The notes under the pieces are model-generated. The model searched no databases. It was not told the origin of the DNA and saw only the letters and a program-made list of their open reading frames with translations. Made by a program: the position numbers and the translations under genes. Below are positions 1-12,530 of a stretch of 64,000 nt of DNA, piece by piece (position 1 is the first letter of the stretch; each line of letters starts with the position of its first letter). Origin of the DNA: Atherinomorus stipes (Eukaryota; Chordata; Actinopteri; Atheriniformes; Atherinidae); NCBI GenBank assembly GCA_023101725.1, contig JALJCO010001220.1:248001-312000 (forward strand). Direction: 5' to 3'.

Positions 1-595
1 TCACAAAGCTTTTTTGATTCGAATCAGAGTCCGTTTGCTCGGAAAGTCCACTTCGTTTGGGAGAGTTGTGAAAAGGCAAACGGTCTCTGATCCAGAACAA
101 ACAAGTGGACTTGGTCCGCCAAACACAGGTCTCAGTTCGCTGTAAGTGGACCAAATAAGGGAAGAGGATTACAAATTGCATTGGCATTTTGGGTAAACAC
201 TACAACAACAAACACACATGTCGGACTGCAGTACTTCTAAAAATGGCTCGTGGTCAGACGTGAAGTGACAAGGAAGTAAACGATTTACTTGATATTTGGT
301 CTGATGAAATCATATCCCAGCTCCTCATAAGTATGCACAAAATTAATGTCATGCATGCATGTGGAGGAAAGTTGTGAGAACCTTCCTGTTCGTTGTATGT
401 CTTGTACTCGCCTACGGTGAACCAAATGCAGCGCCACCTCTAGAGAGATTGGTCCATTATTAAAAAAGCACTGCCTGTACCAGAGAGAGGAAAAAGTTAT
501 TTAAAGGGTCCTATTTGATTGAAAAGTACACACAAACTCAGTCCAGAACAACTGGACCGAGTCCTCATCATATCAAATCTAGCGGACTATCCTGG
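1..595. repeat. Probable DNA-transposon-derived fragment, cut by the window edge
   Basis: The segment is rich in GGTCCG/CGGACC-like words (near 52, 114 and 540-590) and ends with GGTGTGAA around 593. The same vocabulary occurs in the better-defined Harbinger-type element at 21414-22154. The left end lies outside the window, so terminal repeats and target duplication cannot be checked. No coding capacity is seen. Family assignment is inference from word similarity only. Confidence 0.35.
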
Positions 596-597
596 TG

Positions 598-969
598 TGA
601 ATGTAGTAAGATCCTGTTGGACTTCCAGATACAGATGACAAAATGGTAACTGCCAGCCAACCAAACACTGTGAGGATAAGCAGGAGAGAAATGCAACTGT
701 GATCAGTGTAGCCATACCAAATGATGGCGATATCAGAAAAAAAGGAATGTGGGAAAACTGGAGAAATACCAAGGGCTCAAGGAAGAGCTGGAGAAAGCCT
801 GGAAGGTGAAGGCAGTACTGCAGTAGTGCTCAAGGTCATCGGTCATCAGTGTCCCCAACACTGGAGAAGTGGCTCCAACCTGGAGAAACAGACATGTCAG
901 TCAAGAAGAGCACAATCCCAGAAACAGCTAAGATACTACACAAGAACCCTCAAGCTCCCGGGCCGTTAG
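598..969 (+). pseudogene. Degenerate LINE (non-LTR retrotransposon) ORF fragment, C-terminal part
   Basis: Reading across at least three frame changes gives, in order, words like DFQIQ, DKMVTASQP, VISVAIPNDGDIRKK, LEKYQGLKEELEKAWKVKA, VVLKVIG, and a tail ending TRTLKLPGR at 969. This order matches the C-terminal end of a reverse-transcriptase polyprotein widespread in fish genomes, which usually ends in a K-LPG motif. In-frame stops and frameshifts (for example near 830) show it is dead. Only the 3' end of the ORF is present, as expected for a 5'-truncated LINE insertion. The clade is not certain (R4/Dong/Rex6-like or L1-like). The ORF is followed by AT-rich DNA without a clear tail. Confidence 0.75.
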
Positions 970-1766
970 AAGGTCCAAGTCTGAAAGCAATAATCCCACA
1001 TCCCACACAGGGGAGATGGGGATATTAATCACTAATTGTTGGGATGACCCTGCACTGTATATCTTTAATCACTGTTGCACAAAGACTTTGCATGTGCCAT
1101 ACTTCACTGATAATGAGAAAAAAAACTTGCCAATACACAAGTTTTATTTGTGCGTCTTTAGTGTTATTGGTCATTTAACCAGGCAGTTATCATATCCTCT
1201 AGATAAAATATAAACAGTCAAATATTTTCACCCACGTAGGGACTTCCTGAGGTATTGAAGTTTGTTAAACCGGGTTCAGATTATGTTGAAAAATAAAAGT
1301 ATCATACTTGATATTGATTTTCAAGTTTGTTAGAAATGTATAAATGTTTTAAATACACTGCAACAATGCTGTGGTTTGGGTTTGTGACCTTTTATCCAAG
1401 TAAAATAAGAGACAAATCTTTATTGTTACCACCAAAATATTGCTCCTTTTTGCCATCTTTTATTATTTGTTGGTATTTTTAGCGAGAAAAATTTCAATGT
1501 GTTGGCCAGCTTTCTAATCAGATTATAGACTCGTTTTTAATTTATGGTCATTTCACTTATGTTTGTTTCTCTCATTCCTTAACTGGCAGACTGCAGCTTT
1601 ACAACAAAACCCTGCAATAAACGTATTTATATGTTTGCCAGAAATTTTGTGAATAATTGAACAGCAGGGCCTCATGTAGCTGTGTAATTTTTCTTTGCAT
1701 ACTTATCTTAACTTGTTTAAAAAGTCCCTTACAAAATTATATGATGTATGCATATAATGATGTATG

Positions 1767-1768
<2 letters not shown>

Positions 1769-1802
<34 letters not shown>
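1769..1802. repeat. (TA)n microsatellite
   Basis: Uninterrupted alternating AT of about 34 bp within AT-rich intergenic DNA. Confidence 0.95.
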
Positions 1803-1806
<4 letters not shown>

Positions 1807-4434
1807 TTAAAAAAAAACCTACTCAAATCAAGTAAATTAATCTTACATGTGGTTTTGTGATGAGTCATAAATTAAAAAAGAAATAATAAAAGCCCACATT
1901 ATTTATCTCCTATCTATTCCTTAAAATCATGATAATTTCAGTAAAACAATGTTTTTTTTTTTGGTTTGATGCTTAATTCATTGACAATCACATTTAACTG
2001 GCATTATTTGTGTTTTTTCATTTCCAAGTGAAATTATCCAAATTTAACCAGCATTTTTCCACAGATCCCTGTGAAAACAATTAGGAAAAAAGCACTTAAA
2101 AAAAACTCATGACTGGATAAAATGGCTGGTACCATTTATCACTAGATCGACATTATCAACAAAACATGACCATAGAAGCTGAACTGTAAATGTGACCTCC
2201 CATTGTTGATGGCTGTACAAAAAAAAACCCAAAACAAAACACTAATTATTCATTTAAAAAAGGGAAAAAGTTTAGATAGCTTTATGCCAAAGCTATAATT
2301 CAAATGATATAACAATATTCTTATTTTAAGGTATAGAAATAGGTCATCTTTTATCCATTCTTATGCTTTAGTCCAAACTGTTGTAAATATAACATACATA
2401 TATAATGTTTTTGTTTTTTTCTAGGCAACTATCTTCCACGTGATGTATAGATGTCTCAAATAAATCAAAAACATGTTGGTATACCTGCTGTAAATCAGTG
2501 GTGACAAAAGATGTCCCAGACCCTTAACATCTAAGCTAAACCCAAATGTTTTAAACATCTGGTTTTGTCCTCGTTTACTGATTCCTGTCTTGAACTGACC
2601 AACCTTTGCCGATAAACTTGTTATGTCTGAAAACATAAATCCAATCTGATCACTTTCAAACAAGAGTGCAGACACTCTGTCCTAAAGATTTGATTTGAGG
2701 GAGAAATTTGATTTGCCTGCAGTCTGAACAAAGCCTAACTCCTCTTTCAAGGACAATTTACTTCCTCACTGATCAGGCTGGTCAACCTCGTCTGAGCTTT
2801 GAAAACCCTGTTAACTAAATTAAACTTTTCCTCACTTTTTTGTAAACTGACCTTAAAACCACAACTTATTTACAGGTCAGAAGAAAGCTCTGGACCATTG
2901 TTTCACAATTAAAACAACAAGGTTAAATTTTGAGTGACATTTACTGGGACTGGCTTATTGAAATTGTTCAGTAAAACAGATTACAAGCACAGCAAAATTC
3001 AATAAAGAAACGCTCTGATATACAGTAGTTAAATTTTCACATGTGAGACCTTGATAAGAAAGTGCTCCTACCTGTGAATTTTTGCAAGAACAAGTGGTGA
3101 ATACAATATTTATATTTTATCATCAGCTTGTAAGGTGATACGTTGGACACAGTCTTCTGTTCATACATCCAGCGGATACAGAGCAACATTCATTTGAAGT
3201 CATGTATGTGTGATATATGTAAGGCTTACATCCACTCTACTTTTAGCTCTGTTTTGATAATAGCCCATTCCTGTGGGAAATGTATGGCGGTTTGCCAGAG
3301 AGGTGCTGCATTCAGTCCATCAGCTATTGGCTAACCCATCATAATGACTGACAATTTAACTTGTGAAAACAATTTTCTGATCTGATCAAAACAAGCTGAT
3401 TGTCTCAAACTTGTTTTTTGTGGTCAGATTTATCATCTTTTATCATTGAGCATCTCTATTTTCTTTTATTTTAGTGTGTTTTAATTGTCCCTGCTAAGCA
3501 CTTTTATTTACAATGTGCTTGTAAAATTTATTTTTATTGGTAGAATAGATCATTTTATACGTCAGATTTGATTTATCCTATTAATGGAGATGAGCAGTCA
3601 ACTCTATCAATCAGCTCAGTTTTTCTGATTCAGGGTATGTGGGTGTACGTCTGAAGAAGGAAAGATGACAAAGAGTCGCTGTGTGACTGAGTAGGCCTAA
3701 ACCAAGCCATAGAAGCTCAGGTAGATCTAACCATTAGCCACTGTGCATTTGATCAAAGTAGTGGGTTGCAGGTGTTTTCTCAAGAAAAATTAAGGTACAT
3801 TAAAAAAGGTTTTCCTATCTTAATTCTGTCTGATGCAATACCTGCTGTTTTAAACAGCTCACAAAACAGAACAAACACAAATACAATAAAACCTGTCAGT
3901 TGATTGATTATAAATGTCTAAATTCTTTTTTGTAATTAAGACTAGATTAAAAAAAAAGGTTAAAGCTGCCAGTGATGTTGATGAATTTAAAAGAATATGT
4001 ATGAATGTATGAAAATGAATGGGGATATAAATAGAAACATTTCATGCATTTTGGTGAGTTTGATGCACATACGGCAATTCTTTCACAGCTCAGTGGCCAT
4101 TGATAAAAAAGAATGAACATTGAATTGTCAGGAGGAAGAAACTTTTCAGTAATCGGTATCTGTTTTAGTCTACGTAAGCATTTCCTGTTGATGACATACT
4201 GTACCCTTTTATAATGCTGGAGCACAGACAAACCTGTGTCCAATCAATCTAATTAGCTGTGCGTTCCTCCACCTGTTGTTCTTTTTCTTTCAATTGATGT
4301 TTTTTCATACTTTTATTTTCTTTCTATTTTCCAACTTTTTTGAAAAGCACTGCCAGCATGATGTTCAAAATGTGTGTCCCCCCCCCCCCATGTTGTCTTT
4401 TGGCAATTTTTAATCAAAAACAGGATTTAGATTA

Positions 4435-4500
4435 TTTGTTTCCTGTTTTTATTTACATTTTACACAGCATCCCAAGAGTTATAAATAAGTTTGGTTATTG
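4435..4500. repeat. Dispersed repeat, related to the copy at 20055-20110
   Basis: Both places share the words CCTGTTTTTATTTACAT, then ACACAG, then TCCCAA, in the same order and spacing. From memory this resembles the terminal part of a DNA transposon common in fish, but no matching opposite end was found. Short remnant only. Confidence 0.35.
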
Positions 4501-7500
4501 TGGAGTTTTGATTATTGCATCGTTGGATGCTCCTCTGGGATTTTCTGCATGCTGTTGGGTTCTCGGATGTCAGTAATGACTTAACTATGATGTTATCTCA
4601 ATAAAGAACCGGACACAGAATCAGCCTGAAACAATTGTTCGGGTTATTCGTTGTGACCAGAGCTGCTTGAAACAAAAGTTTGGATTTTTTTTTTTGTTCA
4701 TAAGATGCCATGGTGTAAAAGGAGAGATCTTGTTTGACATCACAAGTCTTCACAGTCAGCAAATGCGCAATCTGGGTCTGCCACCAAATGACGAAGAGTG
4801 GAAAGAATCAAAAAGGGGAGGAGAGGAATGTCAGATGTAGTGGGGCAGTTCAGTAGTCATGTTTACTTTACTCTGTAGGTTAATTACCACACTGACAGAC
4901 TGATTGCTGAGAGTGACAAACTAGGGGGATCTGGCTGCAGCTGGACTCCCTTAACCTTCTAACAATGTATGGGTGTGTGTGCGTGTGTGTGTGCGTATGT
5001 GCATCTGTGTTAGTGTGAGGGGAAAAAAAAATGCAAAAGGGAACTGAAACCAGTGTAACGCTGTTGTGCAAACAAAAAAAAAAAAAGGATTTGAAAAAAA
5101 AAGAACATGAGCAATGTCACCCTCAGTGGACATAGCTGGCGTCAGACTATGAAATCTCCCCCTCTTTTGCTTGTTTTCTATCTTCCTGCACGTGTGCGAG
5201 TGAATGTGTGTTTTGAAACCTGGAGTTCAAATGAAGTGTTGCTGATATGTGTAACTGTATCCTTGCATTGGTCACCACTACGAGGGACTTAAACTGACAT
5301 AATGAAATAAATTAATATAAAATATAGAGTTTAATAACTCAAAAGAAAAAAAAAAACAGTTTGCCAACAAATAAAATTAAAATGAAAGGAATAAATAAGA
5401 ATAACACTGCATTCAATGTATGAAATTTAAAACGGATAATTTTGCTTTAATTTTACTTTTTGTTGATTCTTCCCCTTTTTCTAACTGTAATTTTCAAATT
5501 TATTTAATGAATTATCATTACGTAAAATCTATGCATTTTATTTAATTTTTGTCTTTATTTTTCATATTTTTCTTTATTTTTAAATAATAAAAATTATGCT
5601 AATGAATTTATTTCTGTATTATTTCCATTTTTAAAAAATTTTCTCCCATCACTTTTTTTTACTAGCTTATTCATTTTTTTCTTTTACATTTTTGTCTGCA
5701 TTTTTCTTCATTATTCAAATGTTGGGACTCGGGAGTTTGCCTTTCATTGTCTGTCAGAGGATCAACTTCTACATTACTGGTGATTATATAGAGGCATCTG
5801 TGGTAAAGTGAAAAATAGTAAATAAGTAAAAAAATGGTGATAATCAGAAGTAAAACCTGCAGGGTTCAATGTAAATCCATCCCCTGAGATTAATATTTCA
5901 TAGGTTAATAATTGAATTAATGTGTTTTAATGTAATCTAAATAGCTATTGCATAATGTACTTCTTTATTCTATTCATAATGCTGTATGTTCTCTTTGAAT
6001 TCATATTCATCTTATTTAGTGTCATGTTTTGTTTCATATCCGTTTACTGAGCCATTTGGATTTTTATTCATCCACCCTAATTTTTCTTTGTGACATCTTA
6101 ACTCCATATACTGCAAAGGTCCTTCATGTTAGCAGTTGGAAAACAAACACATCAACAGACACATAATCACTTCCTTGTCAGTGGGGTCTGGTTCTGGTCA
6201 CATGATTGTGATAATTATAATTACTCTGTGCTGCTGGAGATACAGCACACAAACAAGGTAAATGATGATGTGGACTTTGTTCAACCAAAAGCACAGCCTT
6301 AATGTGCATTCATAGTTATCAACACAACACTTGTCTGATATTCATCAGTGTCAATGTGGATAAAATAAGCAGCCAAATCTTAAGAGCTGAAACTGACACA
6401 CTAACTGACACAGCTGGGTTTTTTCTGTTTGTTTTGTTTTTGTGCTTCACAAACCATTTGAACACATTGTGTGATTGCTGGAGAAGATTTCTATTTTAAT
6501 ATGTAGGCATATGTGTGTGTATATCTGATCCCAGGTTTGTTTTTTAATCTAAGTTAGACATCTACTGTATGCTAACATTTGGAGCCACCACCCAGCACAA
6601 CCTCAATGACCTCCTCCAACACTGCACATCTCTGGGGCAGCGAGGGGAGCAGCAAGCCAAGAGATGAAGAAGGAAGTGGAAGAAAAAGGAGGCTGTCTAA
6701 GTAGCTTAAGCGTTTTTTGTCTTCATCTGTTGGGGATCAAAGCCCACTCCTTCTATAAGGGCTGTCTCTCTCATAAGGAGGATTAACAGGAAACAAATGC
6801 AGCTCTGGCTTGGACATTGCTAACTCCCACACAAATGAGGAGGGGTGGGCTCCCTTGCCAGCACAGGTGGGTAGCTTACAGGTGCAAGACAGCTAAACGA
6901 CACCTCATTTGGAAAATATCCTGTAAAGTATTTTGGAATGGGCTGTGGGAAAGATTATGAATTCCCCATGCACAATCTCACACACATATCTTTCTTTGAT
7001 GCTGTAATAGTCTATTCAGTTTGGGGGAAGCCCTTGTTCAGTCAAGCTCAAGCAAGGACATGATGAAGCTCTCGCCAGCTGAAAAAGTACAGTGAGCACC
7101 ATCTATACATTTGAGGTTGTGTGCTTCCCTTTCCTGGTGCAGCGTTGGACTTAATGCATCGTTATATATCAGCTTTTTGCCTCATTGTAGCCACTTCACT
7201 TCTTAAGCATTAGGAGTTATACAGTGTGTCATTACAGTGTTATTACACTAAATCCTAACACCAGGAAGCATATGTCCAGCAAAATGATAAAACTTTACAC
7301 AATCCAGTGGAGAGATCATGTTCTGCTTACAAGTGACACATGGCATTTAATGCCAGTGAAATTAGCTACACAAATGCTGGATCAGGGCAGGATGTTAAGC
7401 TTAGTCAGTGCAGAAATGTATTTGACAACTTCAACTTTCAAACTTAATACTTTGAACAAGCCAAGAAAAAAGTGCAGGTTTTGACATTTTGTTTTTAATT

Positions 7501-10500
7501 TGAACTTCAGTCATATCAGTAAACTGTAAACATGATACTGTTAAGCATGCGGTAGTGGTAGCAGTGTCCTAATGCCTATGTTAGGTCGTCCTATTTAATA
7601 TCAAACTAAAATAGAGTCCTGCAGCTGTCTGCTCCACCTGGTCAGCACCCTCACTACACAGGTGACTGCCATCAACACCTCACAACAAACTGTAACTCAG
7701 GACGGCGTCTGAACAGTATTTCTGAGAGTGATCCTGTAAAGCATGAGGGACAAGAGTGACTGATGGATGCCATAAGTACTTTTCATTAATAGTGCCGTTC
7801 AGACTCTGTGACATTTCCCTGCACCATGCCTCCTTGCATATCTGCTAAAACCTGCTGGGTCGCACAGTCCTAACCTTGTCAGAGCATGACAGACACGCGA
7901 CTGCTCTGATATGACAACAAACGCTACAGATGTGTGGTCAGAGGATGTGTCATGGGGCTGAGACTGTAAGGGTGACGGGCTGATTCCATAGGTGTCAAAA
8001 GGATAGTGTTTATGAATTTGTGGTGGTGGTGAAGGTGGGGGCGGCTTAAACAAAAGATATCTGATACATTATGTGTCAATAAAGTGTCGTGGAAATGTGA
8101 CATGCAGGGGTTGATCACTGAGCGGCAACCTGCTTAACTGGGTCATTTGATTTTAGCAGCATGGATCCCCAGATGGGCTAAAATAGGACAGATCCAAAAA
8201 TATCATGAAAGGTATACTTTACATACTTCAGATCCGTCTGTATGGCAGCTGCTCAGATTTGATTTTACAATATTTCTATCCTGCAGCATTGTCTGAAAAT
8301 CCCATGTCTGCACAGTAATATATCACAATAAAAAAAAACATGTAATATTTCTCATTTGGTTTAATTGCTCTGTTAACATAAAAAAAATAACATGTTGAGG
8401 TTTTCAAATATTTTGATGCTAAGCTAAGCTACATCACTGCTTACTGTAGCTTTGAAGCTATGCAACCAGTCTCCTCAGCTAATCAGGAGTTAATATCAAT
8501 CATCATATTCTAAGTGTTTCCTTTATTTCATTTGACAGCTATTCTTATTTATGTATATATTCTGAGACAGATTTTATGACATTAAATGAACATAAACTTG
8601 ATTTCACAAAACTGACCTGTTCAGATAAACCCTCCTCCTTGATAACAGCTAAGCTCACATTTAGCACCCCATCACACTCAAATGGATTAAGAGGGTATAG
8701 ATGGATGGATGGTGAGACTTAGATAAGCTAACAGGGTGTACAGTAAAAGAACTTGCACTAGTCAAGAGAATTAGAAAAAGACAAAAGGGGAACTTTAGAT
8801 GACCTGCATACACTTGTATCTACAAGTGAGTTAATGCTCCATTAAAAGGCACAATATTCAACCAAAACAATGGAATGATATAAAAACATCTGCTGTTGAG
8901 GTGTCATGTTAAGAGATGAAAAAACTAAAGGCATCCTCTTTAGAAGTTGATTTTAGATTATATTGGACAAGACAGTGCTAGAACAAGACAAATGAAATAT
9001 GATTGCAGATACTGCCTGTTTGTCCATGTGAGACTTGACTTCATTTTTTTTTTTTTTTTACAGGTGCGTGAACAATTTATGTAGTCTTTGCTGCAGTATA
9101 GCAGAAATCACACTCTCATTTTGGAGTATCAGAGAAGATTCCTGATCAATGAGCCAAGGAAACTGCTGCTCAGACCGGGGTCATAATTTACCCTTTATCT
9201 AAAACAAATGAAACCTTACAATTTTCACAGTATTTAAAAAAATAAGATTGTGGAGTAAGGGAATTTGTGTTATTTCTTTGTTGTTACAACGATGATCTAG
9301 ACAATAAAAATTCTTTTTCTCCATTATCCCAATTATTAGTTTAGTTGCCTAAACCAAAACAAGTATTTTGGTCCATAAACCTTAGTTTTGTATGTAAAAC
9401 CTAATAAAACAAAATATGTTTCTATCAGCATTTTTTTTATTTATCCAGATTATAAGCTGAAAAACTTAATGGTAATACTGAAATTGAAAAAGTTCCTTAG
9501 TTCCTTAGGATGAAAATGATACTGACAACATTGATCATACAATTATATGGCAAGGCAGTAAACATGACCAAGACAACCAGAAATAAAAGTATAATCACAG
9601 TGTTACCAACTGACACAAATTTCTTACAATCTTTCTACATACTTTCTCTTGTATATATCTATTTTTTTCCAAGTCCTCTTTTCCAACACTTTATTTCTAG
9701 CTTATGGCCAGTTTCACTCATCACAGCTTCATGCAACACCACCATCTGCTGAGAGCATTCTAAGCTTTGTTTATTCACATTCAACCTAATTATGGAGGAA
9801 TGCATAGTCCTCGTTTTCTCTTAAATAACATGCAAAAAGTTTACTTTAAGTTTGGAGAACATCTGGATAAAACCCAAGTGAGCAAGTGGAAAATAGAAAG
9901 AAAAAAAAATGTGTTTCCTGGATCAAAAATTTCAAATGTGAATGTATGTGCTAACTGATAATGACACCCATGTCAGATAAGTTTACAAAAGTGAGAAATT
10001 TTGATTGGTCGAAGAGCTAAATTTTATACTGGTGAAAGGATTGGATTAAAATAGAGAAACATACTCACCTAGATTTTCACATGAATTATAAGGAAAGTGA
10101 ATAAACTTTAAACTGAAAGCAGCAAATTAGCTTTGTGCGCACACATCTCAGCACATCATAGCTGTGTTGTTTGGAGGTTACCAGGCTTGTAGTTGCCTGC
10201 ACCAGGTCAGCGAGCATTTCTTTCAGAGGTGACAAGCAGAAGGGCTGACATGTTCAGAGCTGTTTCACTTTGTTTCCTCTTTATACACAAACAACGTCCC
10301 ACTGTCATCACTCCATCCTTCAAATACCAAAGGGCCCCCTTAAGAGTACAGCCTCAGTGTTGGCCTCTCAGCCCCCATGATTTCTCTTCTGGAAAGCATG
10401 TCCCCAAGGAGAGGACTTTTCCCGAGTGCAAGCTTTGGGATTTTCCGCTATCCAAGTTAACTTATGTCTTGGTGAACAAAATATACCTCGACATAATGTC

Positions 10501-12355
10501 AAGGACAGAAATAAGTGTAATCTACAGATCTGACTGCAATTACTACTCTCACATGATTTTTTTTTTCTTTGAAGCCTGCCTTGAGAAGGTCACTGCCCAC
10601 TTTCCCTCATGCCTTGTAACATTAGGATTGCATTACACTCTGACTGACACAGCAATACACCCTTCCTGATAGTATTTTACAAGTGGTAGTCAATCTCTCA
10701 CCCTGTAAACCTGCCGGCCTGTGTCAGTGTGCATTAGTGGCAGTTTTCTCACAGGTTATCACTCTCACAGCTGTTTTTTCTTGTTCCTCTGGCTGTAATT
10801 TAAGCTACTCTAGGATGATAATGGATTTAACAGGTTCTTTTTAACAGCACCCTTACCAGATGTGCTCAGTAGCCTCGGGATAGATGTGTTAATTTAATCT
10901 GTGGTGGTCCTTCATTTTCATCCAGGTAAGACTCATCTTGAGGTTCTCGCCACACCTCTTAGTTACCCTTTCCTTTCATGTTCCTCACCTGACAGTTCTT
11001 ATGCTACCTCTGTACAGCTTCATGCCTCAACTGCCCTAAAAACACAAAATTCATCCTGAACCCAAGTACACACAGATGTGCTCATAAGCTCGTTTTTCCC
11101 ATAAATCTGAATCCTCAGCATTTTTAGAAAAAACATTCTTTGAAGCCAAAATCAATCAGTACAACTCTCAGGTGTCAAGTTCAGCTGAAGCAACAGTCTT
11201 GAGACAGCAAATAACCACTCTTTTGCAACATGTCAAACTATCTAAACTAGGCTTATCATGCTTTTAAAAAAGATCTAATTGGATTGTTGGCACTTAATAG
11301 TTCTAAAAACATTCTGACTTGAGACATACTTTGACAGTTCAAACCCTTACCCTTTAGACTGACTTTTTTCAAGCAAGCTGAAACCTTCACAACTTAAAGC
11401 TCTAATCCTCATATCTGTGGCATGTTACTAGTTTCTTTCAAATTCCAAACCTGATGTTCATACTTCAATGAACCTTGAAAAACTGTCTCATACAATGATT
11501 AGAGTTAATAGCAGAGATTACTGGCCAAACTGAGCTGACTCCATGACAAGATTCCTGTAATAAGATCACCAATGGCTCCTCTGGAGCATGAAGTGACTTT
11601 TTTTTTTCTAAGATTATATTTCAGAGGTTAATTGAGTGATCCCGCATCGTCTGATCTAGAATGAGAATGGAGTTCTTACACTGGCTTTATGAAGCATCCC
11701 AACCTAAATTACCACAAAGCCACAACAGTACACTCCTAACCTTTCCCAGATGTGCAAGTCAGCAGAGGGAAGAGGGTGTGGGCGAAAAGGTGCAGCAATG
11801 ATTTGGGAAAGTAGCGCTGAAAAGAAAGAGTGGAGCAGTGGGAGATGGAAAATATGGTGGAGTAAGTTAGGACAGGAGAGGGGCTGTCACTCTCTCCAGG
11901 GGATGAGGCAGGAGGCCAGGGGTGAAAGAAATGGGGGTGTCTGCTGTCTGGGTGGTGTGGACCCCAGGGAATGACAGAATTATTAGGACGAGCATCTGAC
12001 AGGAAATAAATACAGCGTGGGCAGAATTGCCATGAGGCAGCCGGCCAGACATTGTTAAAGACTACAATAAACTGTGTTGTATATGGGTTAAGAAAACTTT
12101 TTGTTGAATGCCTCGCCAGAGAATTTGTGACCTTTGTTGCTCAGACCGAAAGTAAATAGTATGTCTCCTCCAGGAAGCATATAGAGTTTTGATATTTCTG
12201 TTTGTTTTTCCAGCTGGATTTGTCTGGCTTAACAGAAAATGCAAAGCTAATTTATGTTTCAACACACAAACAAAACAAATAGCAGAATGCCTGATTACGT
12301 ATAGAAATACAGTATGCAAGGCAAAAACAGAGTTTGTACCATTCCAATAAACTTA

Positions 12356-12530
12356 AAAGGGTTTGAACCTTGGCTGGGGCCTTTCTGTGTGGAGTTTGCA
12401 TGCTCTCTCCATGTCAGGTTAACTGGTGTTTCTAAATTCTCTTTGTGAGTGTGAGTGGTAGTTTTTCTCTCTGTGTTGGGCCAGTGATGGACTGGGGGCC
12501 GGTACCTCGCCTCTTGGCTGATAGCAGCTG
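12356..12530 (+). repeat. Old teleost dispersed repeat (retroelement-type 3' region)
   Basis: Contains the ordered words TGGAGTTTGCATGCTCTC, GGTTAACTGGTGTTTCTAAATT, GTGAGTGTGAGTGGT and GTGATGGACTGG. This is the order of a very common fish repeat in which the same words surround a 'minor divergence' of each copy. No gene is implied. A reverse-oriented piece of what looks like the same family lies at 30370-30480. Confidence 0.6.

Larger units (their letters stand above)
970..12355. other. AT-rich intergenic DNA without recognised genes
   Basis: I found no exon chain, RNA gene or intact transposon here. Open frames are short, scattered and lack recognisable domains. The longest, 158 codons at 10193-10669, shows no family signature and its frame runs through a T-rich tract. 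Simple repeats are common: (TA)n at 1769-1802, a C run at 4378-4389, a TG-rich tract at 4973-5000 and a T run at 9045-9059. The segment 6560-7160 is somewhat less AT-rich and could be non-coding functional DNA, but nothing specific supports that. Confidence 0.6.

Noticed and set aside
10193..10669. Longest open frame in the left half, 158 codons on the + strand
   Set aside because: No domain or family signature, no splice context, and it reads through a T run. It is likely a chance frame.
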